From NCBI RefSeq assembly GCF_028713515.1, contig NZ_JAQTOD010000001.1, forward strand, positions 772,138 through 836,137: DNA of 64,000 nucleotides, in the 5' to 3' direction. Under the pieces are notes generated by a model, which saw only the letters and a program-made list of their open reading frames with translations, did no database searches and was not told the origin of the DNA. The position numbers and the translations under genes are program-made. Position 1 is the stretch's first letter, and every line of letters starts with the position of its first letter. Of this stretch, positions 52,652-61,237 are shown piece after piece. This DNA comes from Sulfurimonas sp. Its GTDB lineage: Bacteria > Campylobacterota > Campylobacteria > Campylobacterales > Sulfurimonadaceae.

Positions 52652-54098
52652 AATATTTCAGTGTTCTAAAAAACTCCATCTCATGGGCGCGAAGTAGTCG
52701 TATCATATTTGTACTTCCCTCTATCCCAACTGGGTCTCCTGCGGTTAGTATGTAACTCTTATCAAGCTTAAGTATATTTCTGTCAAACCCTTTATTCATT
52801 ACTTCACTCATCATCTGTCCCAAAGAGTCCTCTTTTACAAAAAATGCCGGAACAACACCCCAGCAAATTGTTAAAAATCTTGCAACTTTTATATTGTGAA
52901 CAACAGCATATATGTCATGACTAGGTCTATATCTGGCAATTTTTCTAACAGACGAGCCTGAAGCAGTTAGCCCGATGATACCCCACGCATCGACCTCTTC
53001 ACAAAGTTTTACAGCAGCTTGATTTATGCTGTCTGTCACATCCAAAACTTTAAATGTGCTACATTTATTGTATGGATATATTTTCTCGGCACCTTGGATT
53101 GCTTGAACCATAGTCTCTACAGCCAAAACAGGGTTATGCCCAACTGCACTCTCTTCTGAGAGCATAACTGCATCTGTTCCATCTAAAACAGCGTTTGCAA
53201 CATCACTTATCTCAGCGCGGGTCGCTCTGTCATTTTGTATCATTGACAAAAGCATTTGAGTAGCCGTTATAACTGGCTTTGAAGCCTCATTCGCTTTTCT
53301 TATCAGCATCTTTTGCATCGCTGGAACCTCATAAAAAGGAACCTCTATGCCCAGATCCCCTCTTGCAACCATGATGCCATCACTAACTTTTAGAATTTCA
53401 TCTATATTCTCAACAGCATCAAATTTCTCAATTTTTGCAAACAGCTCAACATTACCACCATTTTCTGTGATAATTTCTCTTGCTCTAATCATATCATCAG
53501 CATTTTGAACAAAAGAGATTGCAATAAAATCTACATTGTTCCTTATTCCCCAAAGCATATCTTGGCGATCTTTTTTTGTTAACACATCAATTCCAAGACG
53601 AGTGTTTGGGAAGTTAACGCCTTTTTTCGAAGATAGTATTCCATCTGTTTCAACTACCACTCTAACGCCGTCTTGCAAAATCTCTGTTACTCTTGTTCGA
53701 ATCATTCCATCACAAAGATAAATGTACTCACCAAAACCGAGTTGTTTTAAAATTGAGTCCTGATTTATTGATAAAATATAGTTATTTGGTGCGATTTGTG
53801 TGCCAATAATTTCATCTTTTACAAACTCAACTATATCACCACTTACAAGGTTAAAAGGTGACTCAAGCATACCTACACGAATCTTAGGACCACTAATATC
53901 CTGCAAAACACCAACAAGCAAGCCTGTTTTTTTTTCTACTTCGCGAATTCTCTGTAAAATTTCATAATGATGCTCATGAGTACCATGAGAAAAATTAAGC
54001 CTAAAAACATTCACACCAGCCCTAACAAGAGCCTCTAACTTTTCCAATGAATCAGAAGCAGGACCAATTGTAGCTAAGATTTTAGTGCGTTTTTTCAT
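52650..54098 (-). CDS. pyk: Pyruvate kinase
   Basis: This 482-residue glycolytic enzyme transfers phosphate from phosphoenolpyruvate to ADP. Motifs include R-x-N-F-S-H-G near residue 35, the K-I-E active site stretch (F-A-K-I-E-K) near 220, M-V-A-R-G-D-L-G-I-E-V near 243-253 and K-P-V-I-T-A-T-Q-M-L. The start is taken at the second of two near ATGs (54098), because AAGAGA is better spaced from it and the protein then begins M-K-K-R-T-K-I. It is monocistronic with an AT-rich leader. Confidence 0.95.
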   Translation of the reverse strand: MKKRTKILATIGPASDSLEKLEALVRAGVNVFRLNFSHGTHEHHYEILQRIREVEKKTGLLVGVLQDISGPKIRVGMLESPFNLVSGDIVEFVKDEIIGTQIAPNNYILSINQDSILKQLGFGEYIYLCDGMIRTRVTEILQDGVRVVVETDGILSSKKGVNFPNTRLGIDVLTKKDRQDMLWGIRNNVDFIAISFVQNADDMIRAREIITENGGNVELFAKIEKFDAVENIDEILKVSDGIMVARGDLGIEVPFYEVPAMQKMLIRKANEASKPVITATQMLLSMIQNDRATRAEISDVANAVLDGTDAVMLSEESAVGHNPVLAVETMVQAIQGAEKIYPYNKCSTFKVLDVTDSINQAAVKLCEEVDAWGIIGLTASGSSVRKIARYRPSHDIYAVVHNIKVARFLTICWGVVPAFFVKEDSLGQMMSEVMNKGFDRNILKLDKSYILTAGDPVGIEGSTNMIRLLRAHEMEFFRTLKY

Positions 54099-54174
54099 CT
54101 GCATCTCTTATATTAATTTGTATTATGTTATCATATTTAATTATAAAAACAAAATATATATATAAGCTTTACAA

Positions 54175-55053
54175 CTATCTAGAAAAAGCAAATCCGAGCG
54201 AAAATCTATTTACATAGTTATTGTAATCTATCATACTATCACCATAACCACTAAATATTTTGGCATAAGCAAACACACCATTGCGCAGCGGGTAAGAGTA
54301 TGTTGATTCTACTGCTCCATGACCATGCGTCAAGCTCGTTCTACCCATAAGTGTGAACATATGTTTGTTTAAAAAATATGTAAATTTCAAAGATGCATCT
54401 CCATAATAGCTCATTATATCTGGGTTATTATTTTCCTTTTTATTCTCTGGCAAAGCTGTCCAAAACTTAAGGTCTGTTATGAGCGAATCATGCTGAAATG
54501 CAAAGTTCAAGTATGTATAATTTACACTTCTAGAGAGATTATCTGGATCATCAGATATATATTTATAATTACTATTTTCAGGTCTTCCATTTGACATATG
54601 TGCAAGCGCCAAAGTAATAGATTTTAAATTTTCTTTATTGCCAGTTACTGGAAACACAGCAAACCCTTCTGGATTGTAGTTTGTTTCTCTAAATGGTGAT
54701 GAGTGGGCATAAAGCTGAAATAGAGATCTATGCGTATATGCAAGAAAATATCTCTCGTTTAAGCCCAACAGATTACTCCCAATATTTAGTTTTAAACTAA
54801 CCTGCATCTCAGTCTCTATGCTTTTGTATTGATACGCATTTGGATCCTCTTTTTTAAAACGAGCATCAACATAAGAGAGAGGCATAACATAATTTACCTT
54901 ATGTGGTTTTAGCTCAAAAGCTCCATCTGACCAATTAATCATATACTCTCTTGATTCGTTGTTCTCAACAGGACCTATATCAAATTTACTGTTCGTTTCT
55001 AAACCAAAGAGCGAAAAGCTCATAATTAATACTACAAATACAATTTTTTTCAT
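54175..55053 (-). CDS. pldA: Outer-membrane phospholipase A
   Basis: This 292-residue barrel protein hydrolyses phospholipids that reach the outer leaflet of the outer membrane. After a signal peptide (about 1-17) comes a 12-strand barrel. The catalytic group matches OMPLA: H152 and S154 in H-M-S-N-G-R, and an asparagine at 178 in S-R-S-V-N, corresponding to H142, S144 and N156 of E. coli PldA. In Campylobacter and Helicobacter PldA has haemolytic and acid-adaptation effects. It starts 2 bases after the recR stop in the pldA end of an mltA-recR-pldA operon. Confidence 0.92.
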   Translation of the reverse strand: MKKIVFVVLIMSFSLFGLETNSKFDIGPVENNESREYMINWSDGAFELKPHKVNYVMPLSYVDARFKKEDPNAYQYKSIETEMQVSLKLNIGSNLLGLNERYFLAYTHRSLFQLYAHSSPFRETNYNPEGFAVFPVTGNKENLKSITLALAHMSNGRPENSNYKYISDDPDNLSRSVNYTYLNFAFQHDSLITDLKFWTALPENKKENNNPDIMSYYGDASLKFTYFLNKHMFTLMGRTSLTHGHGAVESTYSYPLRNGVFAYAKIFSGYGDSMIDYNNYVNRFSLGFAFSR

Positions 55054-55055
55054 CC

Positions 55056-55625
55056 CTAAACCTTTACTCTGTTTTTTAGTGCTCTTGTTAGTGAGAGCAA
55101 ATCAATATTTTCCAAACTAACTCCAGTTGGAACACCTTGGGCTATTTTTGAATAATTCAAACTAAAATCACTCAATTTATCTTCAATGTAAAGCATCACG
55201 GCATCGTTTGACACAGACGGCGTAAGCGCAAAGATTATCTCGCTCGTGCCATTTTTCACAATTCTCTCTAGCATCGACATGCTAAGTTCATCTAATGACT
55301 CCAAAACAAAGTATTTACCGTCAAAAAGTCCATTCTCTTCTAAAAGCAGTATATCTTTTGCATTTTCAACTATACACAAAGCATACTCATCCCTGCTCTC
55401 ATCACAACAAATATGACACAAATCATCTTCACTCATTCCGCCACAAGAACTGCATCTCTTTATCGTCCCTAGAGCTTCTTCAATAGCGTGAGAGATTTTC
55501 ATACCAATAAAACTATCTCTCATTACCATGTGATAAGCCAGTCTAATTGCTGACTTTTTCCCAATTGTAGGAAGTTCTCCAAGAGCATCTACTAACTTGT
55601 TAAACTTATCTAATGAGCCTCTCAT
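55056..55625 (-). CDS. recR: Recombination mediator RecR
   Basis: This 189-residue zinc protein works with RecO (and RecF) to load RecA on SSB-coated gaps. It has an N-terminal helix-hairpin-helix (L-P-T-I-G-K-K-S-A), a C4 zinc finger (C-x2-C near 57-60 and C-x2-C near 69-72) and a Toprim domain (C-I-V-E-N-A-K-D and the L-x-E acidic residues). It is slightly shorter than the 200-residue norm. Its ATG overlaps the mltA stop by 4 bases, and pldA follows 2 bases later. Confidence 0.95.
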   Translation of the reverse strand: MRGSLDKFNKLVDALGELPTIGKKSAIRLAYHMVMRDSFIGMKISHAIEEALGTIKRCSSCGGMSEDDLCHICCDESRDEYALCIVENAKDILLLEENGLFDGKYFVLESLDELSMSMLERIVKNGTSEIIFALTPSVSNDAVMLYIEDKLSDFSLNYSKIAQGVPTGVSLENIDLLSLTRALKNRVKV

Positions 55626-56746
55626 TTACTCTCTTCTTTACTACTTTTTGGTAAAAATATCCAAAGCCCAAGTGGTGCTTTTAAATCTCCAGCTTCTGCC
55701 TCTGCCTCTGCTCCATAACCCAAAAACAGATCCGCTCTAGCACGACCTTTTATCGCACCGCCTGTATCTTGAGCCATAACTACTCTATTTAATATTGTCT
55801 TATTTGTCTTAGCTTGCAAATAGAGCATACTACCAAGTGGGATATATTTTGGATCTACCGCAACCGAGCGACTTGGAGTTAAAATAAGCCCAAGAGCGCC
55901 AGTTGCTGGATTTTTTTTCTGTTTAAAAAAGACCATTGATTTGTTGAAATTTAAAACCTCATCAACTCTATTTGGATTCAGTCTAAGCCACTCTTTAATG
56001 CTCTGAAGTGAAATCTTCTCTGACGATATCTCACCGGCATCTACCAAATATTTTCCGATGGCACTATATTTATATCCATTTTGATCAGAATATCCAACAA
56101 AGATTGTCTCACCACTATCAAGCAAAACTCTACCGGAACCTTGAATTTCCAGAAAAAAAAGATCTACCTTAGAGTCAACATAACATATAATTTTTGAATC
56201 TAGCAGTGGTATATTTTGCGCATCTGCCTTTTGCACATCTTCTCTTTGATAATAAGAAACAACTTTACTTCCCACAACTCTTCCTCTGAGTCTATATCCC
56301 TTTAGCTCTGGGTATTGCTCTGCGAGATCTATTGTCAACATATCAGCTGGAGCTTCATAAATTGGATATAAATATGGCTCTTCTTTTGTGAGTGAACCTC
56401 TTAATTGTGGTTCATAATAGCCAGTTAGTAAACCATTTTTTTCACTACTTTGAGTGCTGATTCTGTATGGAGTAAACTCATCCATTAAAAAAAGTTTTGC
56501 ATCAGATGCCAGTGGAGCTTTTGTACACAATTCACCATAGATTTTCTTCGTTTTACCGCTTTTACAATTTTCTATAAACAAAGAAACAACGGCAAAATAA
56601 TCCTCTTTTTCCCAATTTGGCAAATCACTGAAATTACTTTTTATGAGATTTGGTTCAGGAACACTTAGTGGTAAAATCTGTGGGCTTCTAGAGCACCCAA
56701 CAAACAAAAAAAGTGCAATAAATGGTAATATATAGGCATATTTCAT
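55622..56746 (-). CDS. mltA: Membrane-bound lytic transglycosylase A
   Basis: This 374-residue lipoprotein (L-F-V-G-C with the lipidated cysteine at 18) cleaves peptidoglycan with 1,6-anhydro ring formation. The central MltA domain contains G-Y-Y-E-P near residues 112-116 and the E-I-Q-G-S-G segment. The C-terminal 3D domain carries V-V-M-A-Q-D-T-G-G-A-I-K-G and R-A-D-L-F-L-G. The catalytic aspartate is expected in the 3D domain. No ribosome site is visible; a TATAAT lies only 6 bases before the ATG, so the message may be leaderless. It heads the mltA-recR-pldA operon. Confidence 0.93.
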   Translation of the reverse strand: MKYAYILPFIALFLFVGCSRSPQILPLSVPEPNLIKSNFSDLPNWEKEDYFAVVSLFIENCKSGKTKKIYGELCTKAPLASDAKLFLMDEFTPYRISTQSSEKNGLLTGYYEPQLRGSLTKEEPYLYPIYEAPADMLTIDLAEQYPELKGYRLRGRVVGSKVVSYYQREDVQKADAQNIPLLDSKIICYVDSKVDLFFLEIQGSGRVLLDSGETIFVGYSDQNGYKYSAIGKYLVDAGEISSEKISLQSIKEWLRLNPNRVDEVLNFNKSMVFFKQKKNPATGALGLILTPSRSVAVDPKYIPLGSMLYLQAKTNKTILNRVVMAQDTGGAIKGRARADLFLGYGAEAEAEAGDLKAPLGLWIFLPKSSKEESK

Positions 56747-56752
56747 ACCGCG

Positions 56753-56785
56753 ATTATACTCATATTAAACTAAAATAGCTATAAT
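56753..56785. promoter_or_regulatory. Mirror-image divergent -10 elements of mltA and dnaJ
   Basis: TATAATCGC occurs on both strands: minus-strand 56758-56750 facing mltA and plus-strand 56780-56788 facing dnaJ, making a 9-base perfect inverted repeat. The dnaJ -10 lies 35 bases before its ATG; the mltA one is 6 bases before its ATG. Confidence 0.7.
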
Positions 56786-56820
56786 CGCAAAAATATTATT
56801 TATGGGGACAATGACTTATT

Positions 56821-57942
56821 ATGCAAGAATTAGATTATTATGAAATACTAGAAATAACAAGAGATGCAGACAAAACAACCATTAAAAATAGCTACAGAAA
56901 AATGGCAAAAATATATCATCCAGATAAAAATCAAGGAGACAAAGACGCTGAACATAAATTCAAATTATGCAATGAAGCCTATCAGTGCCTAAGTGATGAT
57001 CAGCAAAGGGCTATTTATGACAGATATGGCAAAGAGGGACTTCAAGGTGGTGGCGGTCGTCGCTCTTCTGGTGGATTTGATGATTTAGGCTCAATGTTTG
57101 AAGATATGTTTAGCGGTTTTGGAGGTGGCAGAAGCAGAAGCCGTCAAAATCCGGCAGACATGGAAAAATACCCTCTTGATATGAATGTAGATATGAATCT
57201 TAGCTTCAATGAGGCTGTCTTTGGATGCGAAAAAGATATAGAATTTAAGTACAAAAACTCTTGTTCTGGCTGTAAAGGAACTGGTGCCAAAGATGGCAAA
57301 CTCTCTACATGTAAACACTGTAAAGGTCAAGGCCAAGTTTTTATGAAACAAGGCTTTATGACTTTCTCTCAAACATGTCCAGCATGCCAAGGAACAGGCA
57401 GTGCAGCAACTGAATCTTGTAAAGATTGTTCTGGCAGAGGTTTTGAGGAAGAAAAAGGAAATGTTACAATCAAAATTCCAAAAGGAATTGATAACGGAAA
57501 CCGCCTAAGAGTCTCCGGCAAAGGAAACATTGGTAAACGAGGCTCAAGAGGCGATCTTTATGTCACTTTTAGCGTAAAACCAGATAAGCATTTTCAAAGA
57601 GAAGGAAATGATATTTATATTGCAATCCCAGTATTTTTCACTCAGGCAGTTACTGGAGAGAGCCTGACTATTCCATCACTTAACGGTGAACTAGAACTAA
57701 AACTGGATGTTGGTACAAAAGATAAACAACAGTTTAAGTTTAGAGGCGAAGGCATAGAAGATGTTCATGGGCACGGAAAAGGGGATTTAATAGCGCAAAT
57801 AAATATCACTTATCCTAAGAAATTAAGTGATGAACAAAAAGAGCTTCTCAAAAAACTTCAAGAGTCATTTGGAATAGAATCAAAACCACATGAGGGCGTT
57901 TTAGATTCTGCAATCGAGAAGATGAAAAGCTGGTTCAAGTAA
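56821..57942 (+). CDS. dnaJ: Chaperone protein DnaJ
   Basis: This 373-residue type I J-protein stimulates DnaK. The J domain (1-70) carries H-P-D-K near residue 34. A glycine/phenylalanine-rich linker with G-G-G and G-F-G-G (about 78-105) precedes the zinc region, which has four C-x-x-C-x-G-x-G repeats between about 150 and 215. Two C-terminal substrate-binding domains and a dimerisation tail follow. The gene is not linked to dnaK or grpE here, typical of Campylobacterota. Its promoter mirrors that of mltA. Confidence 0.97.
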   Translation: MQELDYYEILEITRDADKTTIKNSYRKMAKIYHPDKNQGDKDAEHKFKLCNEAYQCLSDDQQRAIYDRYGKEGLQGGGGRRSSGGFDDLGSMFEDMFSGFGGGRSRSRQNPADMEKYPLDMNVDMNLSFNEAVFGCEKDIEFKYKNSCSGCKGTGAKDGKLSTCKHCKGQGQVFMKQGFMTFSQTCPACQGTGSAATESCKDCSGRGFEEEKGNVTIKIPKGIDNGNRLRVSGKGNIGKRGSRGDLYVTFSVKPDKHFQREGNDIYIAIPVFFTQAVTGESLTIPSLNGELELKLDVGTKDKQQFKFRGEGIEDVHGHGKGDLIAQINITYPKKLSDEQKELLKKLQESFGIESKPHEGVLDSAIEKMKSWFK

Positions 57943-57960
57943 CTCTTCGCCTGCATTCAT

Positions 57961-59259
57961 TTAACATAAAACTGCAATGGCTTCGTAAGCAGTCTCCATC
58001 ATTTTATCAATCTCTTGGTGGGTTATAATGTACGGAGGCATAAAGTAAACCACATTCCCAAGTGGGCGAAGCAGTACTCCATTTTTAAGGGCATAATTAT
58101 ATATTTTTAGCCCTACTCTCTCCTCTTGTTTATAGCCATCAAGCTCAACCGCGCAAATCATGCCAGTTTGTCTAATGGATAAAACATTTTTCAAAATTTT
58201 AAATTTTTCTAGTTTTTCTCCCATATAAAGTGCTGTTTCTCTGTTTTTTTCTATTATATTACCCATCTCAAACAGATCGAGAGTTGCGTTTGCAGCTGCA
58301 CAAGCAAGGGCATTTCCGGTATAACTATGAGAGTGCAAAAATGCTTTATGCTCATTATAATCACAATAAAATTTTGCATAAATTTCATCTGTTGTTAGTA
58401 CTACAGAGAGTGGTAAATAACCGCCGGTAAGCCCTTTTGACAAAACAAGAAAGTCTGGTGTTATGTTAGCGCTGCTACATGCAAACAACTCTCCTGTTCT
58501 CCCAAAGCCAACCATTACTTCATCGGCAATCATGTGAATATCATATCTGCTGCAAATATCACGCACAAGAGATAGAAATTCATAATGATACATATGCATA
58601 GATCCAGCACCCTGAACAAGAGGCTCTAAAATAATCGCGCAAATTTCATCTGAGCGTATTTTACACAACTCCTCAAACTCCATAGCTGCCTCTCTTGCGG
58701 ATTCTATACTCATATCTTTTGGTACATGAGTTTGAACAGTTGTAATGAGAAGTGGTTCATATGTCTCTTTATAGAGTTTAACATCTCCAACACTAAGAGC
58801 ACCGATTGTTTCACCATGATATGAGTTTGTTAGTGAAACAAAAATAGTTCTGTTTTTAGCGTCATTCTTATGTGCATGGAAACTCATCTTAAGTGCTACC
58901 TCTACGGCACTTGAGCCATTATCTGCATAAAAGCACTTCTTGAGACCATTAGGTGCTAACTTCACTAACCTCTCTGACAATCGCACAACTTGTTCGTGTG
59001 TAAAACCAGCAAGTATTACATGCTCCAAACTATCTAACTGCTCTTTTATCTTTTTGTTTATATAACCATTTGTATGCCCAAACAAATTTACCCACCAACT
59101 ACCAATAGCATCGATATATCTATTTCCCTCAAAATCCTCCAGATAAACTCCATGAGCCTTTTTTATTGGAATTAATGGCAGTGCTTCATGATCCTTCATT
59201 TGGGTACACGGATGCCAGAGAACATCCAAATCCCTCTTTTTTAGCTCTAAGTTGTTCAT
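57961..59259 (-). CDS. bioA: Adenosylmethionine-8-amino-7-oxononanoate aminotransferase
   Basis: This 432-residue class III PLP aminotransferase makes 7,8-diaminopelargonate in biotin synthesis, using SAM as amino donor. The N-terminal L-W-H-P-C-T-Q-M, the G-S-W-W-V-N segment and the PLP lysine in L-S-K-G-L-T-G-G near residue 267 are typical of BioA. Its start overlaps the stop of a small unknown gene by one base. Other bio genes are not in the window. It converges on dnaJ with 18 bases between the stops. Confidence 0.94.
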   Translation of the reverse strand: MNNLELKKRDLDVLWHPCTQMKDHEALPLIPIKKAHGVYLEDFEGNRYIDAIGSWWVNLFGHTNGYINKKIKEQLDSLEHVILAGFTHEQVVRLSERLVKLAPNGLKKCFYADNGSSAVEVALKMSFHAHKNDAKNRTIFVSLTNSYHGETIGALSVGDVKLYKETYEPLLITTVQTHVPKDMSIESAREAAMEFEELCKIRSDEICAIILEPLVQGAGSMHMYHYEFLSLVRDICSRYDIHMIADEVMVGFGRTGELFACSSANITPDFLVLSKGLTGGYLPLSVVLTTDEIYAKFYCDYNEHKAFLHSHSYTGNALACAAANATLDLFEMGNIIEKNRETALYMGEKLEKFKILKNVLSIRQTGMICAVELDGYKQEERVGLKIYNYALKNGVLLRPLGNVVYFMPPYIITHQEIDKMMETAYEAIAVLC

Positions 59260-59606
59260 TATTTTTTATTTAAATTTTCATACTCTTGCGTAAATGAGAG
59301 ATTATTGCATAAAAGCAGTCCATATAGTTCGATTGTTGAACCACTAACATCACAAATTTCAGCACCTTTCTCACTTAAAAATATAAATTTTTCATATTTA
59401 TGATTATTTTTATCTATATACTTTGAATAAACCACAAAAGATGCATCTACAAGCTCAGGAAATTTCTCACAAGAAGCTATATATTTTTCACATTTTTTAT
59501 CAATTCGCCTAATTTCCAACACATCCGACTGAATAGTATTTAACAAAATTTCTGGTAATTCTGGTAGCTCTTCTTCTATATTTTCATATTTTTTTATTTC
59601 ACTCAT
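59259..59606 (-). CDS. Small acidic protein of unknown function, coupled to bioA
   Basis: This 115-residue protein starts at ATG 59606 with AAGGA 6 bases before it. A longer frame would add 8 residues. It is rich in glutamate, has no signal or membrane segment and carries several cysteines (for example near residues 42, 49, 86 and 99). It is predicted to be helical at the N-terminus and mixed after that. Its stop overlaps the bioA start by one base, which implies cotranslation but not necessarily a biotin role. Not recognised. Confidence 0.7.
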   Translation of the reverse strand: MSEIKKYENIEEELPELPEILLNTIQSDVLEIRRIDKKCEKYIASCEKFPELVDASFVVYSKYIDKNNHKYEKFIFLSEKGAEICDVSGSTIELYGLLLCNNLSFTQEYENLNKK

Positions 59607-59772
59607 TACAAATCCTTTTTTAATCAACATATTTATATTTTACAAGCTTTAATTTTAGAGGTCACTTAATATTAAATACCCTCATTTATACGCATGACAA
59701 GGTAAAGTTTATCAAGTTTTAATGCGAATTTACATAAAATTACAAAAATATCGTACACAAGGCTATAAATTT

Positions 59773-61236
59773 ATGATCACTTGGATGCAAAAACACAAAA
59801 AATATCTAATTATTACTATTTGGATTTCTACTATCGCTTTTGTTGGAGCTGGTTTTGTCGGTTGGGGACGATATGATTATGGAGATAAAGCTGGGGCCGT
59901 TGCAAAAGTTGGTAGCATAGAGATAACAAAAGGAGAGCTTCAAAAAAGCTACTCAAATCTATACAATCAGTACAATCAAATACTTCAAGGGAATTTTGAT
60001 GAAGCAAAAGCAAAAAGTCTTGGTTTGCAAGCACAAGCACTAAACAACTTAACACAGCAAGCACTCATACTTAATTTAGCAAAATCATATGATTTAACTG
60101 TGAGTGATGATGAGCTCTTAAAAGAAATAAAATCTCAAGATTATTTTTTTAAAGATGGGATTTTTAACAAAGAGATATACAGACAAACCTTACTCAGAAA
60201 TAATCTAAGTACAAAAGAGTATGAAACTGATGTTAAAAAAGACCTATTAATCAGGAAAACAATCAAACTGATTCCAGTCAATGCAAAAGAGAGCGAACTT
60301 AACATTTTGGACACAACAGCAAATATAGCTGATAAAATTGAGTACAAAATTTTAGATAAAAATTCAATTATCATCGATACATCTGATACCCTTTTAAAAG
60401 CGTATTGGGAAAAAATACAAAATAATTTCAAAAGTGAAGTTAGCTATGAACTAAAATATATAAAACAACCAAAATCTACAAAAGAGTTTAATGAGGCTAA
60501 ATTAACTGAATATTACAACGAAAACAAAACTCATTTTAAAGGTGAAGATGCAAAAATATTATCGTATGAAGAGTCTAAAGCAAAAGTCTTAGAAGAACTT
60601 GCAGAAAAAGAGACAAAAACCGAAGCACTCAAAACATATATAGAGTTTAAAAAAGGCAAAAATGATGGTTTGCAAATAAATAGCATTACAATTTCATCTT
60701 CAAATAATCCGTTTGGAACTGAAGCGTTACAAAGCATCTCCAAACTAACACCTGCATCTGCATTTTTGAAGCCAACACTTGTTAATGGAGAGTATCTTAT
60801 ATTCCAATTAACAAAGATAAACGGCGCCAAAACAAAAAGTTTTGAAGAAGCCAAAAAAGATGTAATACCTCTTTTTGTAGATGAGCAAAAAAGTAGACTA
60901 CTTAAAGAAACAGCAGAGAAATCTGTCAATACATTTAAAGGCACTACTACTGATTTTATAACTAGCAGTGATACAAACAAGCTAACAGATTTAACTAACA
61001 AATTATCAACTGAATTTTTAGCAACAGTGTTTAATTCAGAGACAAAAAGAGGATATACTCCTCTAAGCAATGGAAATATTGTAATTTATAGTATTTTGGA
61101 ACAAAAACTGCTTAATAAAACTAACACTAATCAAAACAATCCGATTGTTAGATTAAAGAGTACTTTATTTAATGAAGGTATCATTAAGAACCTCCAGAAC
61201 AAGTACAAAACTGAGATTTTTATTCAAGGATTATAA
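59773..61236 (+). CDS. PpiD-like periplasmic chaperone (SurA N-domain)
   Basis: This is a 487-residue inner-membrane-anchored protein. From the chosen ATG at 59773 one transmembrane helix occupies about 10-32, then a periplasmic SurA_N-type chaperone domain (V-A-K-V-G-S-I-E-I-T-K-G-E-L and L-N-N-L-T-Q-Q-A-L). The central parvulin domain is poorly conserved, so isomerase activity is doubtful, while the chaperone role toward emerging periplasmic and outer-membrane proteins is plausible. The upstream frame from 59722 would add a 17-residue basic extension without a ribosome site. It lies one base before the ftsA TTG start. Confidence 0.8.
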   Translation: MITWMQKHKKYLIITIWISTIAFVGAGFVGWGRYDYGDKAGAVAKVGSIEITKGELQKSYSNLYNQYNQILQGNFDEAKAKSLGLQAQALNNLTQQALILNLAKSYDLTVSDDELLKEIKSQDYFFKDGIFNKEIYRQTLLRNNLSTKEYETDVKKDLLIRKTIKLIPVNAKESELNILDTTANIADKIEYKILDKNSIIIDTSDTLLKAYWEKIQNNFKSEVSYELKYIKQPKSTKEFNEAKLTEYYNENKTHFKGEDAKILSYEESKAKVLEELAEKETKTEALKTYIEFKKGKNDGLQINSITISSSNNPFGTEALQSISKLTPASAFLKPTLVNGEYLIFQLTKINGAKTKSFEEAKKDVIPLFVDEQKSRLLKETAEKSVNTFKGTTTDFITSSDTNKLTDLTNKLSTEFLATVFNSETKRGYTPLSNGNIVIYSILEQKLLNKTNTNQNNPIVRLKSTLFNEGIIKNLQNKYKTEIFIQGL

Positions 61237-61237
61237 G

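Noticed and set aside
61172..61237. N-terminal extension of FtsA in frame
   Set aside because: These codons lie inside the ppiD-like gene and do not look like FtsA. The TTG at 61238 has AAGGA before it and begins the conserved actin fold.
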